A DNA stretch of 9,412 nt from an uncultured Clostridia bacterium (GTDB taxonomy: Bacteria; Bacillota; Clostridia; UMGS1810), in NCBI GenBank assembly GCA_934454585.1, contig CAKSFP010000056.1, forward strand, positions 1 to 9,412, given 5' to 3'. The notes under the pieces are model-generated. The model did not search any database. It saw only the letters and a program-made list of their open reading frames with translations, and was not told the origin of the DNA. Every line of letters starts with the position of its first letter. The stretch's first letter is position 1. The position numbers and the translations under genes are program-made. Below are positions 1 through 4,494 of this stretch, in pieces.

Positions 1-1113
1 GCATTGCACTATATTGAAGATAACGATATTGATGTTCTTTATCCAAAAAAAGTACGTGTTTTTTGGAGTAAGTATCATTTAGATTTTCTTCCTAATACGA
101 ATGATGCTAATATTATTCGTACTTTTTATGATTATTATTTTTCTAATGAAATCAAAGATTTTGCGGTTTTCTATACTTATGATTTAGCTCAATATATGTT
201 GATGGAAGCGGCATTGGTTGAAGCTCAAAATAAAATAAACGTTAATTTCCGTCTAAATGTGATTCATTATACTACCTTAGCTGATAATGAAGAAACTTTA
301 GTTCCTTATCGAGATGATGCTACTGAAGGCAAAGGCTGGATTGAAAGTGGCTCAGATGAAGCGAGTTGCTTACAAATGAATCAGTATTGGATTGATTCTG
401 GAACGAATGAAATCAAGCGTATATATTGGGATAATGATGAGGACGGCGAGGATTTTGCTCCCATCAATTATAAATCAATTCACTCTCATTTTATGGGAGA
501 AGTAAAGCCGCGTAACCCTCAACAGGAAATGTTGTTTGATTTGCTCCAGAATCCTGATATTAAAGTAAAATTGGCGCTTGGTAAATTCGGAAGTGGTAAA
601 TCTTTCGTTATGCTCGCTCATGCGATTGATTTAGTCCAACGTGGGAAGTTCGACAAACTAATTTTTATTCGCAATACTATCTCAGTAAAGGACACGAAAG
701 ATATTGGAGCACTTCCAGGTGGCCTATATGAGAAGCTTTGGCCATACCTTATGGCAGTAGCTGACCATGTTGGTGGTGAAGATGGTCTAATGCAACTTAT
801 TGATGACCATATTATTGAGCCAGTTCATCTTGGTTATCTGCGAGGTCGCGATTTCAAACGCTGTATTATCTTTTGTGATGAATGTGAGCATCTAACCAAG
901 CAACATGTTCAACTTATTCTTGGTCGCGCTGCAGAAGGCTCGGAAGTATGGTTCGCAGGCGACCTAAAACAACGTGATAGTAAAGTCTTTGAAACCAATA
1001 GTGGCATTGTAGAAATGCTAAAGAAACTGACTGGCAATCCACTATTCGGCACAGTAACTCTTATCAAGTCTGAACGTAGCGAAGTAGCTCAGCTTGCAGA
1101 CGAACTAGATTGA
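1..1113 (+). CDS. PhoH-family ATPase with PIN-like N-terminal region (5' end cut by window)
   Basis: The reading frame is open from base 1, so the true start is probably upstream; the TTG at base 4 has no visible SD. Counting that TTG as residue 1, the PhoH P-loop domain fills about residues 170-369. It has Walker A G193-x5-K199-S200, the PhoH signature around IGALPGGLYEKLWPYL, an RGR at 280-282 before Walker B (CDE, D292-E293), a GD-x2-Q-x-D motif at 319-325 and a closing ERS at 357-359. Residues about 1-130 resemble the later part of a PIN nuclease domain (D34, and T58-Y-D60-L like the PIN TND motif), as in PIN-PhoH fusions, but the first catalytic Asp would lie outside the window. In that known family ATP-driven RNA unwinding is paired with RNA cleavage; this role is inferred here. 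Leucine codons switch abruptly near base 650 (see findings). The stop overlaps the SD of the next gene. Confidence 0.88.
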   Translation, partial: ALHYIEDNDIDVLYPKKVRVFWSKYHLDFLPNTNDANIIRTFYDYYFSNEIKDFAVFYTYDLAQYMLMEAALVEAQNKINVNFRLNVIHYTTLADNEETLVPYRDDATEGKGWIESGSDEASCLQMNQYWIDSGTNEIKRIYWDNDEDGEDFAPINYKSIHSHFMGEVKPRNPQQEMLFDLLQNPDIKVKLALGKFGSGKSFVMLAHAIDLVQRGKFDKLIFIRNTISVKDTKDIGALPGGLYEKLWPYLMAVADHVGGEDGLMQLIDDHIIEPVHLGYLRGRDFKRCIIFCDECEHLTKQHVQLILGRAAEGSEVWFAGDLKQRDSKVFETNSGIVEMLKKLTGNPLFGTVTLIKSERSEVAQLADELD

Positions 1114-1124
1114 GGAGAAAATAA

Positions 1125-1496
1125 ATGTATCATAAACAATGGAAAGATGTATTTAATGCGGCACTAACATTGAATTTTCAATTACTAGATCAAATTCAGC
1201 AAACAGAAGAATATAATAAGAATAGTGAAATTACACCAGAGAAAGATAATGTTTTGCGCGGCTTGTTTATTGACTTACGTAAAAAGCTGATTCATGATGA
1301 AGAACTAAATTCTTCTGACATTCTTACCCTTGGTATTGCAATGAACATTGCGCAAGTAAATAACAAGAATAAGTTGCAGGCTATCAAGGCCGCGGTTGAA
1401 CTGTATGATAATGTAGCTTTACCCGCATTCAAGGAGCTAGGTACTTCACCTACTTACGAAGAATTTTGTGAAAAATTCTCTGCTCCGATTGTTTGA
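1125..1496 (+). CDS. Hypothetical 123-residue helical protein
   Basis: I do not recognise this protein. The ATG follows SD AGGAG (1113-1117), which overlaps the stop codon of the PhoH gene, so the two genes are probably cotranscribed and translationally coupled. The product is acidic to neutral and predicted from composition to be mostly alpha-helical. It has no cysteine pair, no P-loop, no signal peptide and no membrane segment. Its only Cys is close to the C-terminus. The length and the helix-rich, polar pattern fit a small adaptor or DNA-mimic type phage protein, but nothing in the sequence proves a function. Its TGA stop lies inside the -35 box of the next promoter, so transcription of the upstream operon runs directly into the next unit; no terminator is visible between them. 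Confidence 0.75.
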   Translation: MYHKQWKDVFNAALTLNFQLLDQIQQTEEYNKNSEITPEKDNVLRGLFIDLRKKLIHDEELNSSDILTLGIAMNIAQVNNKNKLQAIKAAVELYDNVALPAFKELGTSPTYEEFCEKFSAPIV

Positions 1497-1521
1497 CAAA
1501 AATACAAATTTAGTGTATAAT
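1493..1521 (+). promoter_or_regulatory. Consensus sigma-A promoter for the winged-helix gene (P1)
   Basis: A perfect -35 box TTGACA (1493-1498) and a perfect -10 box TATAAT (1516-1521) are separated by exactly 17 bp. The spacer is AT-rich. The -35 box overlaps the stop codon of the preceding gene (TGA, 1494-1496). Transcription should start near 1528. A 6-bp inverted repeat, TGTATA / TATACA (1514-1519 and 1523-1528), covers the -10 box and the expected start site and could be an operator, although an AT-rich -10 region is prone to chance palindromes. Confidence 0.88.
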
Positions 1522-1530
1522 ATATACATA

Positions 1531-1559
1531 AAGTTGAGGGAGAAACAACTCTCCAACTT
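1531..1559 (+). promoter_or_regulatory. 5'-terminal leader hairpin
   Basis: The arm AAGTTG-A-GGGAG (1531-1542) pairs with CTCTC-CAACTT (1549-1559), giving 11 pairs including one G-U and one bulged A, closed by the loop AAACAA. The hairpin begins about three bases after the predicted transcription start of P1. It is not followed by a U-tract, so it is not an intrinsic terminator. By analogy with the 5' stem-loop of the Bacillus aprE leader it could protect the mRNA from 5'-end-dependent decay (inference). It may also be a protein-binding site. Confidence 0.7.
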
Positions 1560-1568
1560 ATAATAAAA

Positions 1569-1582
1569 TGACGAATACGTCA
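1569..1582 (+). repeat. Short perfect inverted repeat just upstream of the SD
   Basis: TGACG (1569-1573) and CGTCA (1578-1582) flank AATA. As RNA this is a 5-bp stem with a tetraloop ending immediately before the SD GAGGAG (1583-1588) of the winged-helix gene. As DNA it is a 14-bp palindrome. It may keep the ribosome site open, stack with the 5'-terminal hairpin, or be an operator or translational operator for autoregulation. These roles are inference; only the symmetry is seen. Confidence 0.55.
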
Positions 1583-1596
1583 GAGGAGAAAACATA

Positions 1597-1911
1597 ATGA
1601 CACAGAATGCTCTATCTATTTTTGAATTTCTAAAGAACCATCCAGGTGAGGAAATGACAAAGCAGGCTATTGCCGCTGAGACTTGTCTATCTGTTCAGGC
1701 CGTAACTGGTACTATCAATTCTCTAGTAAAGAAGGGTCTAGCTACTGACCGTACTGAAGATGTTGTTCTTGAGGAAGGTAAGAAGCCAAAGACTGTCCAC
1801 TATCATATGCTAACTGATGATGGTCTAGCGTATGACCCAATCGCTGCTGAGGAAGCTGCAAAGGAAGCCAAGCTTCGTGCAAAGGAAGCTAAGGTTCGTA
1901 AGGTGGATTGA
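1597..1911 (+). CDS. Winged-helix DNA-binding protein (MarR-like fold), 104 residues
   Basis: The ATG lies 8 bases after SD GAGGAG (1583-1588). Residues about 4-75 read as a winged helix-turn-helix: helix 1 (SIFEFLKNH), helix 2 (TKQAIAAET), a turn at CLS, recognition helix about 33-46 (VQAVTGTINSLVKKG), then a beta wing that includes a Lys-rich EEGKKPK turn and HYHMLTDDG. Residues 80-104 form a highly charged Ala/Lys/Glu/Arg helix made by a tandem 7-residue repeat (AKEAKLR, AKEAKVR). It has no ligand-binding or dimerisation domain. Consensus promoter, good SD and strongly biased codons (Leu 7 of 9 CTA, Arg nearly all CGT) point to high expression. It could be a regulator of the replication genes, including its own, or an abundant DNA-coating protein. 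The fold call is firm, the role is not known. Confidence 0.85.
   Translation: MTQNALSIFEFLKNHPGEEMTKQAIAAETCLSVQAVTGTINSLVKKGLATDRTEDVVLEEGKKPKTVHYHMLTDDGLAYDPIAAEEAAKEAKLRAKEAKVRKVD
1858..1899 (+). repeat. 21-bp tandem repeat encoding the charged tail of the winged-helix protein
   Basis: Two adjacent 21-bp units (1858-1878 and 1879-1899) match at 19 of 21 positions, counted by eye, and encode AKEAKLR and AKEAKVR. The two differences are one silent third-base change and one Leu-to-Val change. This indicates a recent in-frame duplication of seven codons near the 3' end of the gene. Confidence 0.8.
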
Positions 1912-1913
1912 TA

Positions 1914-1953
1914 AATAAATAGGAGATGGGATTTTCCCTCTCCTTTATTTATT
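1914..1953 (+). terminator. Probable intrinsic terminator or attenuator after the winged-helix gene
   Basis: GGAGA-T-GGGA (1922-1931) pairs with TCCC-TCTCC (1935-1943) around a TTT loop, with one bulged T. It can be extended by AATAAATA (1914-1921) with TATTTATT (1946-1953) across a two-base bulge. The 3' flank is U-rich (TTTATTTATT) but interrupted by A residues, so termination may be partial. That would let some polymerase continue into the OB-fold and Sak4-like genes, for which no separate promoter is evident in 1954-2001. Confidence 0.72.
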
Positions 1954-2001
1954 ATGATGGAAAGATAAAACAAACGTAATAAGAAAGAGGTATTGAATTT
2001 T

Positions 2002-2898
2002 ATGGAAGAAATGAATCTAGCTCAGTCTAATAATGAAGTAGTTATCGAAGGTATTCTTTCCGAAGTTGACCTTACAGAAGGCAAGACAAGCGATGGTCGT
2101 GATTACATTCGCGGTAACATTATTGTAGCAGTTGACCAAGAAGTAGAAAAGGTTCCTGAACACGATGATGTTCGCGTTGACATGATCGCAATGAAGTATA
2201 AGACTAATGGTGAGCCAAATCCCGCTTATAAGTCCATCAAGGATGTTCTAAATCTTCGTCGTATTAGCACTGACGGTGAAGCAGCCGATCGTATTCGTGT
2301 GCGCGGTTGCCGTGTTGAAGAGAATGTTTATGAACCCGCTGGTAGCACTGACCGTGTATTCGGTTGGAAGATTAGCGGCAGCTTCGTAAGCAAGGTTACT
2401 GGCGAGTTCAAGCCAAAGGCTGTATTCAAGAATGAGATTTATCTTCGTAGTATTGAAGATGAGGTTGATTCTTCTGGTGAGGAGACTGGTCGTCTTATTC
2501 TAAAGGGCTTTAGCGTTGGCTATAAGAATCGTCTTGATATGCTAAAGTTTGCTGTTGGTCTGCCAAAGGCTGTTGACTTCATCAAGAAGAATTGGGACAT
2601 TGATTCCAGTGTAAAGGTAGAAGGTTATATCCGTAATCGTTTTGTTGAGAAGTCCACCACTGATGAAATTGAGGATGGGTTCGGTGAAGCTATTGACTTT
2701 GGTGGTTCCGGTATTCAGCGTGAGCTAGTCATTACTCGTGGCGGCCCCGTTGATCGTGGTTGGGAGGAAGATGATCTTCGTCGTGCCGCAGCAGCGCGCG
2801 AGGAGCGTATTGAGACTGAAATTGCGAAGGCTAAGGCTTCTCGTCAGAAGAAGGCTAACGCAGCGAGCGCGGCTAAGAAGACTCCTCGTAGTTGGTAA
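2002..2898 (+). CDS. Probable OB-fold single-stranded DNA-binding protein, 298 residues
   Basis: I chose the ATG at 2002. A TTG at 1993 is in frame, but it sits only 2 bases after the SD GAGG (1987-1990), while the ATG is 11 bases away. Residues about 9-60 (VVIEGILSEVDLTEGKTSDG then RGNIIVAV) have the strand pattern of an OB fold. A second beta-rich segment at about 150-210 carries KVEGYIRNRF after a helix, typical of OB-type strands. The C-terminus, roughly the last 40 residues, is rich in Arg, Lys and Ala and ends TPRSW, unlike the acidic tip of bacterial SSB. The stop overlaps the SD of the Sak4-like gene; in many phages an SSB sits beside a Sak4-type recombinase, which supports the call. 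Leucine codons are all CTN (no TTA/TTG), consistent with high expression. No sequence motif is diagnostic, so the function is inferred. Confidence 0.6.
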   Translation: MEEMNLAQSNNEVVIEGILSEVDLTEGKTSDGRDYIRGNIIVAVDQEVEKVPEHDDVRVDMIAMKYKTNGEPNPAYKSIKDVLNLRRISTDGEAADRIRVRGCRVEENVYEPAGSTDRVFGWKISGSFVSKVTGEFKPKAVFKNEIYLRSIEDEVDSSGEETGRLILKGFSVGYKNRLDMLKFAVGLPKAVDFIKKNWDIDSSVKVEGYIRNRFVEKSTTDEIEDGFGEAIDFGGSGIQRELVITRGGPVDRGWEEDDLRRAAAAREERIETEIAKAKASRQKKANAASAAKKTPRSW

Positions 2899-2912
2899 GG
2901 AGGGAATAATAT

Positions 2913-3923
2913 ATGGCAGATATTGATATTTGCTCTTTACAGCCACCTGAAATTTCTAGGTCATTGAAGGGCAAGTACATGCTGATTTATGGCGCGCCCA
3001 AGATCGGGAAAACGTCCCTAGCCTGTCAATGTGACCGTGCTCTAATTTGTGCTTTTGAGATGGGTACAAATGCTATTACCAATCAGACGGTTCGTGTTCA
3101 GCCAATTCAGAAATGGTTAGACTTCAAGAAAGTCGTAAAACAACTTCATCAGCCACAAGCGAAGGAAATGTTCGACACAGTTGTAGTTGACACAATCGGT
3201 ATCGCCGCTTCTGCTTGCGAGACTTATGTGTGTCAGCAGCTTGGTGTTGAAACGCTAAAAGCCGCGGCTTGGGGTGCGGGTTATACAAAGTTCAAGAAAG
3301 AACTTTCTGAAACGCTACGTGAGATTACAATGTTAGGTTTTGGCCTGATTATTGTAGCCCATAGTAAAGATGTTTCTACTGGAGAGGAAGATGCAGAAGG
3401 TAATACTATTTATAAAGTAGCTCCTGATATTCCTAAGATGGCTGCTAATATCGTCAATGCTCTTGTAGATATTATCGGCTATATTGGTGTAGAAGACTAT
3501 GACCCTGTTACTAAGCGTGGTAATCGTTTCCTTTATACAACTGATAGCCCGACTATTACTGCCGGTAGTCGTTATGGTTATCTAGCTCCTCGCATCCCAT
3601 TTGGTTATAAGCAGCTAGTTGATGCTATTTCTGATGCGATTGACAAAGACATCGCGGAGAATGGCGGCCAAGCTACCAATGCTTTACCAGATTATCTTTC
3701 TAATGAGGAAACTAAGCGCGACTTCGCCGATGTGATGGAAGATGCAAAAGTAGAATTTGAACGTCTAGTTGGTGAAGATAATCCCGATGCTGATGCGAAC
3801 TACACCAAGATTCAAAAAATCATCTCTACTTATTTTGGTACTACTGACTTCCGGCTTAGTGAAGCAACAGAAGACCAACAGGATTTGCTCGAAGCAGCTC
3901 TCGCGGATATGAAAGCTCTATAA
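2913..3923 (+). CDS. Sak4-like RecA-fold ATPase (AAA_24 type), 336 residues
   Basis: The ATG is preceded by a strong SD, AAGGAGGG (2897-2904), which overlaps the stop of the previous gene. Walker A is G27-A-P-K-I-G-K33-T34. Walker B is FDTVVVD (D93), preceded by the FDT pattern usual in this family. The third motif, IIVAHSK, with H150 and K152, corresponds to the sensor region after the central beta strand. The core, about residues 15-235, matches phage Sak4-like proteins: short RecA-fold ATPases that promote ssDNA annealing or strand exchange with a phage SSB. Residues about 240-336 are an extra acidic helical tail, longer than the minimal Sak4 core, that might contact the SSB or other partners. 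The gene is closed by a strong terminator right after its stop, so it ends a transcription unit. Confidence 0.85.
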   Translation: MADIDICSLQPPEISRSLKGKYMLIYGAPKIGKTSLACQCDRALICAFEMGTNAITNQTVRVQPIQKWLDFKKVVKQLHQPQAKEMFDTVVVDTIGIAASACETYVCQQLGVETLKAAAWGAGYTKFKKELSETLREITMLGFGLIIVAHSKDVSTGEEDAEGNTIYKVAPDIPKMAANIVNALVDIIGYIGVEDYDPVTKRGNRFLYTTDSPTITAGSRYGYLAPRIPFGYKQLVDAISDAIDKDIAENGGQATNALPDYLSNEETKRDFADVMEDAKVEFERLVGEDNPDADANYTKIQKIISTYFGTTDFRLSEATEDQQDLLEAALADMKAL

Positions 3924-3925
3924 AT

Positions 3926-3953
3926 AAAAGGAGGACGAAAGTCCTCCTTTTTT
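3926..3953 (+). terminator. Strong intrinsic terminator after the Sak4-like gene
   Basis: The arms AAAAGGAGGAC (3926-3936) and GTCCTCCTTTT (3941-3951) are perfectly complementary and closed by a GAAA tetraloop. A run of six T (3948-3953) follows the GC-rich stem. It begins three bases after the TAA stop (3921-3923). The reverse strand carries a matching A/T layout, but the facing genes are both on +, so only + strand use is supported. Confidence 0.95.
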
Positions 3954-3954
3954 A

Positions 3955-3983
3955 TTGCAATTTTTTCAAAATTGTGGTATAAT
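3955..3983 (+). promoter_or_regulatory. Sigma-A promoter with extended -10 for the replisome operon (P2)
   Basis: The -35 box TTGCAA (3955-3960, 4 of 6) is 17 bp from a perfect TATAAT (3978-3983), which is preceded by the extended -10 element TGG (3975-3977). It starts one base after the terminator's T-run, so the terminator and promoter are back to back. The arms CAATTTT (3958-3964) and AAAATTG (3968-3974) form a perfect 7-bp inverted repeat with a 3-base centre that overlaps the end of the -35 box and the spacer, a plausible operator position. Transcription should begin near 3990. Confidence 0.86.
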
Positions 3984-3989
3984 ATAGAA

Positions 3990-3995
3990 AAGGAG
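3990..3995 (+). promoter_or_regulatory. SD that fixes the start of the zinc-finger gene
   Basis: AAGGAG (3990-3995) lies 8 bases before the ATG at 4004 but overlaps the in-frame GTG at 3995, so GTG cannot be the start. The SD also coincides with the expected 5' end of the P2 transcript, implying a leader of only about 14 bases with the SD at or next to its first nucleotides. Confidence 0.8.
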
Positions 3996-4003
3996 TGAAG
4001 AAA

Positions 4004-4489
4004 ATGAATACAAGAGCTGTGTGTGGAGAATGTGGACATTACTTAGAAAAGCAAGATGGCGTATATGAAAAACCAAAGTTCTATCATACTGCTTGTTACG
4101 AAGCGAAGATGAAAAGGAAAGAATTATGCGATTATATTTGCAAAGTATTCAACCTCAAAGCGCCTGGCCCCGCTAATTACAAGATGAGGAAGAATTTTCT
4201 TGAACGCGGCTATACTGATGAAGGTATTTTAAACACCCTTCGTTATATTTATGAAATAAAGAAAATAAGTCCTAAAGGCGCTGACGAACGAATTGGGTTA
4301 GTGCCTACTTACTATTCTCAAGCGCAAGTATATTGGCGCCATCAAGAAGAAATTGCACGACAGGCGACACGGACTATGAAAGAAGCAATAGAAAATGCAC
4401 AGAAAGAAGTGCTCGTTGTACAAAAGAAAACTGTTCAAAAAGAAACTAAACTTGTCAATCCTATGGATTGGTGGGAGGAGGAGGACTGA
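4004..4489 (+). CDS. Zinc-finger protein upstream of helicase; candidate helicase loader, 161 residues
   Basis: From the ATG at 4004, the N-terminus has a four-ligand zinc site C7-x2-C10-x17-H28-x2-C31, then a basic linker (KMKRK). A helical domain at about 40-105 (LCDYICKVFNLKAPGPANYKM... RGYTDEGILNTLRYIYE, then IGLVPTYYSQAQVYW) follows, a pattern I recall from uncharacterised proteins of Firmicute phages. Residues 110-150 are a long charged helix, possibly a coiled coil, and the protein ends in PMDWWEEED. It is the first gene of the P2 operon and directly precedes the helicase, the usual position of phage helicase loaders. The loader role is inference: it has no AAA+ P-loop, so it would be an ATP-independent type. 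A zinc-dependent DNA-binding accessory factor is the main alternative. Confidence 0.82.
   Translation: MNTRAVCGECGHYLEKQDGVYEKPKFYHTACYEAKMKRKELCDYICKVFNLKAPGPANYKMRKNFLERGYTDEGILNTLRYIYEIKKISPKGADERIGLVPTYYSQAQVYWRHQEEIARQATRTMKEAIENAQKEVLVVQKKTVQKETKLVNPMDWWEEED
4473..4484 (+). promoter_or_regulatory. Helicase SD embedded in the acidic tail codons of the upstream gene
   Basis: The sequence GGGAGGAGGAGG (4473-4484) is read as Trp/Glu codons at the end of the zinc-finger gene and also offers overlapping AGGAGG sites. The helicase TTG at 4495 is 10 bases away. This supports TTG as the start despite its weak codon and implies translational coupling of the two products. Confidence 0.75.
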
Positions 4490-4494
4490 GCTAA

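Noticed and set aside
1531..1559. The leader hairpin as a terminator for the PhoH operon
   Set aside because: The stem is followed by an A-rich rather than T-rich stretch, so it lacks the U-tract of an intrinsic terminator.
1568..1597. A nine-codon upstream ORF (ATG 1568 to TAA 1595-1597) whose stop overlaps the start of the winged-helix gene
   Set aside because: No SD precedes the ATG, and its codons overlap the small hairpin and the SD of the real gene, so it is more likely a by-product of those signals.
1993..2001. TTG at 1993 as start of the OB-fold gene
   Set aside because: The SD is only 2 bases upstream; the ATG at 2002 has workable spacing.
2725..2946. Reverse-strand open frame of 73 codons opposite the end of the OB-fold gene
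   Set aside because: It lies opposite a Arg/Lys/Ala-rich coding segment, has no SD or promoter, and looks like a shadow of the + strand gene.
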